A DNA stretch of 64,000 nucleotides, from NCBI GenBank assembly GCA_028023455.1, contig JAQFVV010006550.1, forward strand, positions 246,001 through 310,000, written 5' to 3'. Shown here in pieces: positions 31,441-43,344 of the stretch. Origin of the DNA: Epiperipatus broadwayi. Its lineage: Eukaryota > Onychophora > Udeonychophora > Euonychophora > Peripatidae. The notes beneath the pieces were generated by a model. It had not been told where the DNA came from. It did no database searches and was given only the letters and a program-made list of their open reading frames with translations. The position numbers were made by a program, and so were the translations under genes. How positions within the stretch are numbered: position 1 is the stretch's first letter; every line of letters starts with the position of its first letter.

Positions 31441-33456
31441 ACATTAAGTTCAGTATGAACAATATACTTATATTATAAAAATATTATCATTCATCAATTT
31501 TTTTAAAATAAATATTTAAAACTTGCACACTAATTCTATTCTTATATTTTTTTCTATATTGATTGTTTTTTTTGGTTTTTTTTGGAAACAAATGCTGTTT
31601 TATATATATAAGTTATATAGTTGTTTTTTATGTTCTTGAAAATCTAATGATGTTTTCAAAAATCTCAAAACTAATGTAATATTTTTTAAAATCGAAATAT
31701 CTCTTAGAAACACTTCTTACAACTCAAATAAAATTTCCCATACCTAGTTTCTTTTAAATTGATTCTTAAATAAAAATATATTTATTAAAAATCCTTCTAT
31801 TTGACAAATAAAATGATGTTAAATCATGACTTTTATGGCATTAACTTATATACCATATAATCAAAAATATATTTTGTATATATATATTTAATTGAAGCTT
31901 CCGATGAGAACTGAATAGAATTATGGGAATTATAAAATGATGTCTCTTTTTCATTATTCAACGTTATATCATTATATAGTTGACAGAGACTGAAAGGAAT
32001 ATAGTCAAAAGTACTTCTATTAGAATAAATTAAATTATCTGAATATTACTGTATTTAATATATATCAATTTAAATATCACACGCACACACGCATATATAT
32101 ATATATATATATATATATTGAACCGGATGCTGTATCCAATTCAAAGGTTCCTTCCCAATTTTTATGAAGTTATTTAAAAGTTATATAGGATATAGCACAC
32201 ATACGCAGCTATATTGTAAAAGTCTGTAATTTTAAATTTCATCTTCAATAGATTTTAACTTGTTAGTTAAAATAAGTTTCTTCTGACACTTATTATTTTA
32301 TCAAATTGTAAAAACATTCCAAGTTAAAGTTATAATCTTTGTTTTTTTTTTTTTGAGAAAGCTTTTCATTTTGGAAAGTTAATTGCATTCTTGTTTCTTT
32401 TATTTTAATTACAATCCATTTTTAGTTTAATTTAAAAAGTGGAGATTTAATTTTGTATTGTTTTTTTTATAAGATAATCCCTGGTTAGAATTATTAATTA
32501 AGGTTGAGCGGGAGCTGGATTTGCCCTGAGCTAAGTCTTATAATTGAAAAACAAGAAAGATTATGCAGGAGATAGAGAAAGGATATAAATAACCCCAAAA
32601 ATTTTGGACATTATTCTTGGCTTAACAAGCTAATTCTGCTTGAAAGGGATAGATTCAGTTTCTAATAATTCCACTATTCGTTTTCACACCATTATATTAG
32701 CCTGCTGAGATTCATACTGTGTTGGCAGTTCGGACATTTAATTTTTTTTAAAAATTTACTATTAATAAAATATTATATTCTGCTGCTTAACATTAAGTGG
32801 AATTCATATTATTGCACATTTGCTTTCACAAGATGTCTAAATTCACTGCTATGGTATTCAAACCTTCAACATGCCTTGCTAAGTCACCTAAAGATGGATA
32901 CCTTATTCCAAGCTGTCCTTCCTGTCATGCCATAAAAGTCTGAATTAGAAAGGATCCTGAAATATGTCTCTACATTTGCCACCATAAAAAAATGAAACAA
33001 CCTGAAAAATGAATTCAAAATAAATGTGTGCACTCTTTGAAAATCTCAGTGGACTCCGCTTTATTGTAAGGTAAAATATTTTATTCTTTCCAGGGTATAT
33101 AAATCTCTTATTTTAATCTCCACTCAATCTACAAATAAATCTGTTGTATAAAGTTTTACCAGTTATTTAATCTTATATGTGTTTGCTTTTCTTTGTAGTT
33201 ATAGTGTGTTTTGAAATCTTAGTTTTAAGATTCCAAGTTTGTTTTCAATTTTATTTATTGGGGAATGTATTGTGAGATTATATTTTATATGCTTACTATG
33301 CCTTTCTTGTTATTACTAACTCTTGTTAAATGCTTTGGCAGGCCTTCATAATTTCATTTAGCTCTCATTTCCCTCTTTTATTGTAATGAAATTAATTTTA
33401 AATTTATTTAGTTTGCGTTTTTGCAAACGCAAATCTTTTGGCTGGTAGTTTGTTGT
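31441..33456. other. No gene recognised
   Basis: A TA tract at 32094-32118 is followed by TTGAACCGGATG. A 36-codon frame from ATG at 32834 (ends CPSCHAIKV) is too short to support. The rest is AT-rich. Confidence 0.5.
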
Positions 33457-33457
33457 G

Positions 33458-34227
33458 TTTGTTATTCTACTAAACATCACATGATCACCATCTCTATACT
33501 ATCACATAATTATTGTAAACAAAGGCAAAACTCTCCATACAGTATGCCACCCTGTGCCAAACAGAGTAATCAATGGATGCCAGAAGGCTTGTGCATAAAA
33601 TCCCTATCTAGTGCCTACTCACCCAATATTCCCAGACTAGTTTCTGGCTTGTGACCATCATCAGTGAGAAGCCTTGGATCTGAGAGCACTGCACTTAGAT
33701 CTTAGGATCTAATGCAATCCTCCAGCAGCCACCTTTTAACTCTACTACAAAACTATGAGAATGAAATTGAAAACACAATAATATTTTCAATCTAAGCTCA
33801 ATAGCTTATATAGTCATTTGGGTCTGAACTCAATTCAGCACCCATACATTTTAGTGTCTCTGGCTCTTAAATAACCACAGCCACCACTATCCTATTAGGC
33901 AAGATTGGTGTTAAACCACTAAACATTACATGATCACCATCTCTATATTAGCACATAATTGTTGTAAACAAAGGCAAATGTGATGTTTAGTGGTTTAACA
34001 CCAATCCTACCTAATAGGATAGTGGTGGCTATGGTTGTTTAAGAGCCAAAGACAAAAATGTATGGGTGCTGACTTGAGTTCAGACCCATATGACTATATA
34101 AGCTATTGAGCTTAGATTGAAAATATTATTGTGTTTTCAATTTCATTCTCATAGTTTTGTAGTAAAGTAGAGTTAAAAGGTGGCTGCTGGAGGGTGGTAC
34201 TACTGTATGGAGAGTTTTGTTATTCTA
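33458..34227. mobile_element. Family A long copy with 12-bp target duplication
   Basis: TTTGTTATTCTA flanks the element (33458-33469, 34216-34227). The left part carries a minus-strand hammerhead (33621-33679). The centre and right form a large hairpin: arms 33716-33928 and 33977-34196 (about 213 bp) around a ~48-bp loop that itself contains the family outer end CACTAAACATTACATGATCA. The right arm lacks the hammerhead. The 12-bp duplication supports retroposition of an already inverted RNA or DNA intermediate. Confidence 0.8.
33621..33679 (-). ncRNA. Best-preserved hammerhead ribozyme motif (family A)
   Basis: All conserved parts are present on the minus strand. Core CUGAUGA is at 33658-33664. 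Stem II is UGGU-CACAA-GCCA (4 pairs). GAAAC is at 33640-33644. Stem III is the self-complementary ACUAGU, and the cleavage triplet GUC is at 33635-33637. The predicted cut lies between 33635 and 33634. Stem I pairs in two blocks: UUCUCA/UGGGAA and AUCCAA/UUGGGU, separated by a GCC/UA internal loop. The U-A pair replacing C-G in the inner helix relative to other copies is a compensating change. With only two base pairs and a 2-nt loop, stem III is more likely stable in a dimer, as described for minimal hammerheads of retrozymes and Penelope-like elements. Confidence 0.75.
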
Positions 34228-36160
34228 GTTTTTTTGTAGTTGGAGATTTTTTTACAATCGTTAGTTGGAGAGTTCATTTCTTCTTTTTTTAGATTACGTT
34301 TAGATTGTAATCATTCTTCATGTTTGTCATGTCTTGGATGTGAAATTGACCATGAATTGCCTTGAATATGGTACATCACAAGCTATCCTGTGGACAATAT
34401 GATATCTCTAGTTCCAATGTACTAGAGAATGCTCGTCTCATGCTGTTCAATAATTTCCTACAAGACCATATTGTTTTTTATATCTCTGAATTAGGAAACT
34501 AGAATTGTTATTCTTTTACAAATCACCAGCAGGAAGATACTATTAATTCCCTTTTAAATTGTAGGTGAGAAAACAAATCTTTCTGCCAAAGTTTTTAATG
34601 TTTTAATATTTTCAGATCTCATATACACTCTCTGATGAATATGCTTATAAAAATCTAGAGCAAACTTTCATACTAATTTGCTAGATTTCTTTATTTTGTT
34701 TATTGAATTTAATAAAAGTTTTCAAATTAGTTTAAATTATTTTGGCTGATGTTTGTCTATGTGTTTCATTTTCTCAATTGTCTGAACAATAGTTAAGATC
34801 TCTTACTGTCTCCCTGGATCTAGTTGGTGCAAACCATCATCACCAACCTCTTTTGAACAGGGTAAACAAATTTTTCAGATATGCAGTGATCTGGTGGCGC
34901 CCTCTGTGATCAAGGTAGACTTTTAACTGTATGTTGGATTATTTCCACTCAGTGAAAATAATTGTTGAATGTCTTTGAAAAACTCAACTTTATTCAAACT
35001 TTTTTCAAATATATTCATGAGTTAATAATAGCACACAGATTAGTATAAAACATAAGGTTGTGAATTGTATTATTCTCCTTTCTTCTTTTGTACTGCTGTA
35101 ATGGTCAGTGACAGTACCGGCATGGGAGTTGAAACTGGCATCTTTAGATTTATAAATACTGTTGGTGCTCTAACTATCTGGGTAAACTGTAAAAGGCTAG
35201 TTATTTAACCAATCACCATTAATTCAGTGTTCATATATTTAAAGGTCTCAAGTTTAAAGATGAGAAAAATATCACTCGAAACAGTGTATTATATACTAGC
35301 TTCTATGCTATTATTAACAATTGAATAATGAATAATGTAGCGATTTATAAATCTGTAGCATTATGGAAGGAACGGTTCTTCATTTATATGCTAGAATTGA
35401 CATGCATTCTCTCCCACATTGTAAGAAAGTTTAATTTTATTTTCAAATAAGTGGCCTATAGTCAACTCATATAACCACCTAATTACTGAGCGCATGAAGA
35501 ATATGTAGTTATTCTTAGCTAAATTGTAAAAATCCTTACCGACTCGCAATACCTAAGTAATGTTCAATTGTTGGAAAGGTATTTGCCCTACAGTGGGTTA
35601 CTTAAAATTATTCTATGCTTATTATCCAGCCAAAAAATCTGGATTGTAAATCTAAATTATACTTATTACTCAGACAAGTACTCATAAAGCATGCCATCTC
35701 ATGTTTTAAGACCATACAATAACTATTATTTTTTACTGTACTGGTTTAGAAACAACAAGCAAGTGTTCGAAGTAAGTTTTATTTATTCTCTTCAAATTAA
35801 TTTTATTTTTATATAAAGTTATGAAATAAAAAAACACGACTCTTATCTCATTAATAACGTGCTTCGGAGTTTCTGACATTTAAATTGTCAACATTGATCT
35901 GGTTTTAAAGCCATTATTGACGGGAGAGAGTGCGTTTCAGTTCTAGCGCATATGTGAAAAATAGATCCTTCCGCAAAATAAAAGTTGAACGTTTTTAAGA
36001 TTTTAATAAAAGTTGAATTTTTCTACTGATATTAATAATTATTTCTAACTGCTGGAAACAATCTACAATGTCATCATTACAAACTTTCAGGCAAATAATA
36101 TATATATATATATATAATATTTAAATACATGTATGTTATCTATACTAAATTTACTGCAAT
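34228..36160. other. No gene recognised
   Basis: AT-rich sequence with a few less AT-rich patches (34840-34930, 35090-35170) that I could not assign. Confidence 0.55.
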
Positions 36161-36164
36161 TAGA

Positions 36165-36410
36165 AGCACTGGAACTTAGACGTTTAAGCTTCGCATAGCT
36201 ATCCACTCCATATTATACAAAATACAAACTGAGCACCAATTGTATATATATATATGGGGGTGATTATCTGGACCAACTAATGAGTGCTGGTTCAGCACGA
36301 AATACGTATATTGGAGATCTTTTATCTTTTTTACCTGTATGTGGTAATGTATGTATAAGATGGAGTGAATAATTACGGGCAGCTTAAAAGTTTGAGTTTA
36401 AATATATATA
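36165..36410. mobile_element. Family B copy, partial inverted dimer
   Basis: The plus-strand motif GGACCAACUAAUGAGUGCUG (36270) has core CUAAUGA (G5 changed), perfect stem II GUGCU-GGUUC-AGCAC, intact GAAA and palindrome AUACGUAU, then AUUGGAGAUC. The stem I pairs CCAA/UUGG hold. A short inverted tRNA-like segment lies at 36165-36225 and a direct one at 36355-36400. Confidence 0.6.
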
Positions 36411-36469
36411 TATATTACTCAATGTTCCTGGTTTCATATTGACAGATTTTATGTTGAGAAGTAACTTGT

Positions 36470-37270
36470 AGGCAGAGATGGATCAAACCAACCGAGGGAC
36501 CCCATGCAGTAAAAACTTTGGGGCCATCAAACTCAAGTTAAAAAAAAAAAATAAAAAAAAAAAACTCTCATTATGTTATTAACAAATAATAAAAATTATC
36601 AAAAATTTTGTGCCATAACACATTAAATAAATTTATTAAAAAACATATTTTTTACATGAATTTTCGTCTTGCTTTATTTCTTGCATATTCGTCAATTATT
36701 TTTGCAGTGTCAATTCGGCTTAAAATGTCTTGTTCTATATACAGAATGGCCATTTTATTTAATCTTTCTTCTCCCATAGTAATCCTTAAATGATTTTTTT
36801 GACGTTTTAAAACAGAAAACGATCTTTCTCAAAAAATTTCAAAAATATTCCAACATTCGGATATATGCAAGACATTTCTTTGGTGCTAAGATGTTACAAA
36901 GAAAATTCATTTTTACCTGTCTCCAATTAAAATATAATTTAGAAAAAGCCCTCTGGAGATAAATTAGCTTCAGGAAAAAACAAAATTTCTTTACGATAAT
37001 TTTTCAAAAGCAGAGTATTTAAATCAAATTATTATTTTGGGAGGAGTCGAATTTTTTGTGTAATTAAAAAAAATTTTTACTTAATTTGGATATATTTGTA
37101 GTATACTATACTACTTTCATCCCCTGGTGTTCAGTTAAAAGTTAGAATCCTGCCAAAACTCAAATAAATTCCACTCAAAAGCTTAAATGATACCGCATTT
37201 TCCCTCCAATCCTAATGAAAAGACATTTTAAGATCTGGAGGCCCCTTAGTTATTCCAGGACTCTATGTGG
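36470..37270 (-). pseudogene. hAT transposase remnant, ZMYM1-like type
   Basis: The minus strand holds an uninterrupted C-terminal hAT dimerisation segment at 36652-36830: ERSFSVLKRQKNHLRIT, then MGEERLNKMAILYIEQD and IDEYARNKARRKFM before a stop. Upstream, in broken frames, lie LNTLLLKNYRKEILFFPEAN (about 36955-37020) and YPNVGIFLKF. Flanks near 36474 (GGCAGAGATGGATC) and 37235-37268 (GGCCCCTTAGTTATTCCAGG) resemble hAT ends, so this is probably an internally deleted copy of about 0.8 kb. An 8-bp duplication was not resolved. It differs from the BED-type transposases elsewhere in the window. Confidence 0.65.
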
Positions 37271-37279
37271 ACACTTAGT

Positions 37280-40080
37280 CTGCTTACCATTTAATCTGTT
37301 TCTGCTTGTAGGTAAAGCTAGATTACGATATATCATGAATAATTTAGCCACATAGGATTTAGGACTATCAGATATAAGCGGAATGCTACAACAATTTTAA
37401 AATGTCTAAATGTTAAAGATTTAGCTATATCCCAATTTGAACTTATATTGGAAATAACATTCCCATTCTGTGAGTTATCATCTTATTATTAAAATAATAA
37501 TATAGCTATGTAAAGAGAATAACAGTTAACCAGAAAATTATTTTATAGCTGTTATGACAATTATGGAATAACTGTTTGCTTGCATTCTCATTCCTAGTCT
37601 TTGATACTCACTTACTAATTAAAAGTAATAAAATACTTTAACTTTGGAGAAATGCCTACATAGAAGTAATGAAGTTTATTAACTTTTGAAAAATACTCTA
37701 GTTATAAATAATGAAACTGGTTAATGTGGAGGGATGCTCTATATTTATGTGACAGTGTATTAAAAAAAGAAGGATCCACCTTAAACATTCATAAAATTGT
37801 TTAGACAGTGTTGATATATTTTCACATGTGACAGCATTATACATGTCCTATTTTTAAATACCCCACATATTCAGAGACTATGTGTGAGTCAATTAATTAT
37901 GCAATATTCATGAGGGGTAAAAAGGAAAGGGAGTACAATCAAATGCATAAAATTCTATATGTTGTAATTGAAAGACTATTCACTCTATAGGTTGTACATT
38001 AAGTTATAAAAAATGTGTTATTGATTTCATTGGTGAATATTTCAATATGTTTGAAATATTATGTACTTTAATTTAGTGTAGTTATTTAAATGAGTATGTA
38101 TTTTGTTTGGGATTTTATTGTTATATTATTTTGTATGTGCATGAAGAATCGTGGTATACATTATATTGTGCCTAAAATAATTATTTATCAAGGTAAACTA
38201 ATTGGATTAAATTTATGGTATAGAGATTGAAGAGAATCAATTATTAGGGAACTTGTGTAAAGGTTTAACGATTATTTAATGGATCTGTAAAGTGTATCAA
38301 TACCATATGGCTTAGTCCTGCATGTCTTTTCAGGTTTTTGTGCCAATGCCCATATTATATTTACTATCTATCATTATTCCACCCATGTTCTAAGGAGAAT
38401 CAGTTGTTACCTCAGTTATTTCCTACACTTAAGTACTTATTTCATTTTATGTCTTAATTCATGCTCATAAAACTAGATGAGTCTCCTAATTTAGCAGTTT
38501 TATAGATGAGATTAATTTTATGACTCTTTTATTTGAGGTGTGAATGTCTGCACTATTTTATAAGGTTATATAATATTATTCTGAGCTGGTGGTTTAATCC
38601 ACAAAATGATCTCTTGCCATTATATTATATTCTTTATATTTGTTTCTGTGCTGGTGGTTAATCTGCAGAACATTCTGTAATGATGCTTATGACTCTGGTG
38701 ATGGTTAGAAAACTGACAGGGTATTTAATGCTGTTTTATTCCTTTGCATAAATGAACACATCTTCAGGAATACTATTGCTATTTGTTGTATAAATGTGCT
38801 TTGGCAGAGCCTCATTACATTATAATGTCGATGTTGCTTCCCTCATTTTTAGATTGATCCTGAGTGTTCAGTTATCAGATATTAAAAGGGCATTCAATAA
38901 ATTATTTCTATAATTTATTGCATATAAATTTGTATGATATTTCAAGCTGAGTTGAGATTCAAATTTTCTCTTTGATAAATTATCTTCCCACAGCCAGTTT
39001 TTGCATGTTCACCAATACCAATTATTATTATTATAAATCTGTGATATAGATGAATGGGTTCTGGTACTGACATATTGGAGATGTTATTGATTAGTTGTTT
39101 GAACCAATTTTCTCCCTTGTAAGTGCTGAAATCAAACCCATTTGGCTATTATGAAAATAAGATGCTGTTCTTATCTTTATAAAGTCCCTACATTGGGTTG
39201 AGATTTAAGAGTTTCCTCTATAGTCAAAAGCTACATTGTTTGATTATTATAAACATTTGTGGAAAAGGTTAGAGCCTTTTTCTTTATAAGTTTAACTATT
39301 TATAAAACATCGTGAAGAAACCCACAGAGATTCCAACCAAGAAATATATTCACTATAGGCTTTATTACATCCTTCAATTCTACCACTACACCCATAGATT
39401 TGACAATTATTAAATATGAGGTTCATAATTTGACCACTTTTATATAGATCAGTAATTGATTCATTTATTTATGAAGCAGATGAGTGCAATGACCTTTGAC
39501 TGCTCTAAATCTGTTGATGAGACTTTGGTTTCATTTAGGGAGATCAAATTCAGTTGGCTTTATTGTTGGATATGAAACAAACATTTTCTTGGAACATCCA
39601 AAAGGGATATTCTTGTTTTTTTACAAATTTATTTTCAGATATATATCAACAAATAAATTGTTTCACAAAACTGTGCAGTAGACTATTGAATGCAACTAAT
39701 GACATTATTTACTAGCACAGTATTGTTAGTAATTCTTAATCAGATGGTAATCAGTTGTCACCACATGCGCTGTTTAATCATATTACTAGCTTTATGACAC
39801 TATGTAGAGTATGCTAGGAAACTCTCAAACCAAAGTGTAAGATAAACACTGAATAAATAAGAACAACCATCTTATCATTCTACCTAGATTCAAATATATA
39901 GGCATATCTTGCATTTTGGTTTGAGAATTTTTCTGATGCTCTGTATAGTATTATACAGCTATTAATATGATTAAGCAGCTCATATATAGACAGTTGATTA
40001 CTGGCTGGTTAAGAAAACTGTTAAGGAGATTGGATATGCCAATAACTCAAGATACAGATTTCCTCTATTCATTATAATTT
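37280..40080. other. No gene recognised
   Basis: About 2.8 kb of AT-rich sequence. The ORF at 39496-39681 shows no domain. Confidence 0.55.
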
Positions 40081-40089
40081 ATATTATAA

Positions 40090-40380
40090 AGTTAATAATG
40101 TTCAAAGCTAGATAGGTTTATAAATGTAAATACATGAAAGCAGTCAACACTTCAACAGTACCAATATCAATAACAATTAATCATCTAAATCTGTAGTCAA
40201 GGCAGCTTCTCCTTTTTCACAATAAAAGCGGATACCCACCTTCATTTATGATTTAATATGTTTATATAGTCACTCTCTTTAGTCAAGTTACAATCTTTGA
40301 CGCATATATAAACATATTAGGTCATAGATAAATGTGATGACCTTCATTATCATAAAAAAGGTTGCTTTGACTAAAGATTG
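40090..40380. repeat. Family D copy
   Basis: AATGTTCAAAGCTAGATAGG (40096) matches the family D head. Later parts include GTCAAGGCAGC and an imperfect inverted section. Confidence 0.5.
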
Positions 40381-40394
40381 AAAATCTTTATTGT

Positions 40395-40800
40395 TACACA
40401 GAGGCTAATCTCTCCATGCAGTAGTGCCACTCAGTACAAGCAAGAGTAATCAATGGATGCAGGATGGTTTGTCTATGAAATCCCTATCTAGTGACTATTC
40501 ATCCAATATCCCTAGTGTAGTGTTTACCTTGTGGCTCTCATCAGTAAAGAGCCTTGGATACTATATAGATCTGAACCTAGTTCAGTATCTATAAATTTTG
40601 GTATTTTTGGATTTAAAAAACAACCACAATCACTATCATCTTATGGGAAGGATTGGTATAAAACCACTAAAATATCACATGATCATCATTTGCTTTGCTT
40701 ACATAAGCTGTTAAAACTGTAGAAAACACTCTATACAGTTGTGCTGCTGACTTAACAGCTTCTGTAAGCATAAGAAATTGTGATCATATGAAGAAGGTAT
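40395..40800. mobile_element. Family A copy
   Basis: It contains CTCTCCATGCAGTAGTGCC (40411), a minus-strand hammerhead ruin (core CUGAUGA kept near 40538-40544, GAAAC lost), the TCTGAACCTAGTTCAG block and two outer ends with ATCACATGATCATCAT and TTGTGATCATATGAAG. Confidence 0.7.
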
Positions 40801-40981
40801 GTCAAGAAAAAATCAATAATATATGGCCACACTTTGTAATAGACTGGAAAAGGACCATTTGAAATCAATCACAGAAGATTTATGTTCATGATTTTTTAAA
40901 AATATTTTCAATTAGCTTTAAGTAGTTTGAAGAATAATTTTATTTCGGCTTTATAAATGATATTAGAACAATCTACTGCTT

Positions 40982-41044
40982 GAATATGCTAGCACCTCAC
41001 TGAGGAAGCCAGTAGCAGAAACCGATCTGTGGTTGGGGATATTC
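40982..41044 (+). ncRNA. Hammerhead-like motif, family E unit 1
   Basis: Core CUGAGGA (allowed at position 7) is at 41000-41006, stem II AGCCAGUAGCA is weak, GAAAC is at 41018-41022 and the cleavage triplet is AUC (41025-41027). Stem I: inner ACCUCA/UGUGGU with one mismatch, outer GAAUAU/AUAUUC perfect. Confidence 0.5.
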
Positions 41045-41324
41045 TGAAAAGCTTTGTAATACTAGCTTGTTAAATTAGGTCTTGTCACATATGACTTGAT
41101 TACTTTATAATTATATTTTTTGTTATTAAAGCTTTGGCAATTTTATATTGGTAAAGTTATTAATATATAGTGTATCTAACCTTGATTCAATCCCATACGG
41201 CTGTTCAAGTTAGATAGCTGGATTAGAAGATATATAGATGTCTGAAAAATTCAGATTTTCTACTTAATAGTTATCCATTAGATAAAGTGCTGGGCTTGTC
41301 TTTGTATTTTTAATCTAATGCTTG

Positions 41325-41392
41325 AATATCCTAGCGCCTCACTGAGAATACCAGAAGCAGAAAACGGTCTGGGATTGGGGATATTTTGCAAA
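41325..41392 (+). ncRNA. Decayed hammerhead-like motif, family E unit 2
   Basis: The core reads CUGAGAA (41342-41348), followed by GAAAAC and GGUC. The outer stem I helix AAUAUCC/GGAUAUU is perfect over seven pairs. Confidence 0.45.
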
Positions 41393-41500
41393 GCTTATTA
41401 AGAGCTTATTTGCAAGCTCTATTTATATCATTTGTAATATAAGCTTGTTAAATTAGGTCATGTGACATATGACTTGATTTCTTTGTAATTCTGAGTTTGT

Positions 41501-42240
41501 TAATTTAATATTTTATGAGGAATGTTATAACTATTCAATAAGGAAAAAAGTTGTTCTTTATAAACCATTTTCGTATTTAATTTTTTCTTTCTATATTTGC
41601 AAAATTAAAATAATAATTTTTATTTGTAAATACATATTTATAATAATTAATTCAAAATTGCTATAAACATAATAAAAAATAATGGCAAATGGGATCACAT
41701 AAATAAGTGTAAATTTAAGTAATTTGCTTTTAAGGATTCTCAAAAAAATACGAACAAGTACAATTTTAAAGGAACATTTTTATTCCCATGAATGCACTAA
41801 AAATTAAAACATACATTTATTTCAACTTTCATAGTATTCTTGATATTATGCAACCAAAATTAAAACACGCTGTGCATTTACAAATTTTCTTACACGATTT
41901 TTAGCCATTAGTGTCACGTGATTTTTGTTTTAATCCCATAATATCAAAAATGTTGCAAATAGTGAAGAAAATATCTTTTTATTTCATGTGAATAAAAATG
42001 CTATTTTAATTTTTTTTATTAAATCTCTAATTGGCTGCTAGTTTGAAACTGAACATCAGAATCATATAATATCCTCAATAAAGTACAACACAGCCTAAAC
42101 CAAAACACGAATTTTCTGAAAATAGAGGGCAAAGACGAAAAAAGCTCTTAATATCATTAAAAAATAATTCACATTGAAACTCTACTCAGGAGTCTGAAAT
42201 TTTTTTATGATAACTTAATTCCTCCCTAATAGTTATATAT
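41501..42240. other. No gene recognised
   Basis: AT-rich sequence ending in a short TA tract at 42233-42243. Confidence 0.6.
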
Positions 42241-42248
42241 ATATCACA

Positions 42249-42975
42249 TCAACCATTACCAATCCACTGCAGGATGAAGGACTCTCCAAGTTCAATCCAT
42301 TTTTTCCTATCTTTAGCTTCTTTTCTCCACATCACCCTTGCACACTTTCTTATTTCATCCATCCATCTCACATGTGGTCTCTTTCTGGGTCTTTTACAAT
42401 CTCTTGGAATCCAGTTTAAAATTTCAATTGTCCATCTATTATCATCTCTTCTAGAAATATGTCCAGCCCAACTCCACTTCAATCTTTTAATTTTTTCAAT
42501 GAGGTCAGTAACACCTGTTTGTTCTCTTACCCATATATAGCATTTTCAATCTCTTCTTGTTACTCCCAACACGCATCTCTCTTTACTTCTGTGAGTAGTC
42601 TGAAGTCTCTGTATTGCTCTTCTATTAAGTGTCCAAGTCTCAGAGTCATAAGTAAGAACTGGTAAAACACATTTATTAAAAACATTTTTTTTTCAAACAC
42701 ATAGGCATATTTCCTTTTAGTATCAAGTTATTTTTACCAAAAGCACTCTAACCAAGTTTAATTCTATGATTAATTTCATCCATTATGTTTCCATCTATAT
42801 TAATAATATGGCCAATGTATTTGTATCTGTTAACTTCTTCTAACTCATCATAATCAATCTTAATTTTTATACTTTGAGAAAATCCATTAAACATTACTTT
42901 AGTCTTTTTAACATTTATCTTTAGTCCTACTTTCTACTTTCATCTGATAACTCCTGCAACATTTCCTGCAGCATG
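42249..42975 (-). pseudogene. RTE-type LINE, C-terminal part of the reverse transcriptase ORF
   Basis: Minus-strand frames read the end of an RTE-like protein. The C-terminus has LKWSWAGHISRRDDNRW, then KRPRKRPHVRWMDEI and KKWIELGESFILQWIGNG (42249-42482). Upstream come VLPVLTYDSETWTLNRRAIQ (about 42590-42660), then IGHIINIDGNIMDEINHRIK (about 42745-42805) and KKTKVMFNGFSQS (about 42870-42910). Several small shifts and stops make it non-functional. The plus ORFs at 42274 and 42459 are shadows. The fragment ends near 42975 within the region that starts the copy at 46748. Confidence 0.8.
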
Positions 42976-43344
42976 TGAAAATCGGTAATTAAACAATTTA
43001 ACCCTCAACTGACCTTTATGTAAGGTAAAGCAATTTTATATGAAGTGATATATTAAAAAAAATAATTGATAAACTTATTTTTCCAAAAGTCAACTGTTAA
43101 TGGTTTGATGTATTTACATTTGCCAGGACTCATAAAATGCCAATTTTCTCAGTTACTCATTCAGTTGATGCACCCATGGAAAATATTTCGTTTGTAAAAT
43201 CGCCATTTTCCAACTATTTATATGAAGTTGCAGATAAAAAATGGAAATGCTGCTGTTAGTGCAGATATTAAATGTAAGCCAATATAATTTTGGGGCAGCT
43301 TTGATCCATAGAAACCAATTGTTAAAGAATTAAAGGTATCTACA

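Larger units (their letters stand above)
40960..41500 (+). mobile_element. Family E direct tandem dimer, 342-bp period
   Basis: Two units share TTGAATAT(G/C)CTAGC, a hammerhead-like core (41000 and 41342), GGGGATATT, AAGCTTGTTAAATTAGGTC and ATATGACTTGATT. The core-to-core spacing is 342 bp. The first unit contains a B-box-like TTGATTCAATCCCATA (41182). There is no coding capacity. A ribozyme-bounded unit of this size is typical of animal retrozymes. Confidence 0.75.

Noticed and set aside
32834-32944. 36-codon frame ending CPSCHAIKV
   Set aside because: Too short, no domain, and one CxxC is not enough to claim a gene.
34280-34400. Cys-rich reading near SSCLSCLGCEID considered as a gag-like finger
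   Set aside because: Only a short match by eye, in a frame broken on both sides.
42274-42665. Plus-strand ORFs over the RTE fragment
   Set aside because: The minus strand reads a recognisable RTE C-terminus; the plus frames are shadows.
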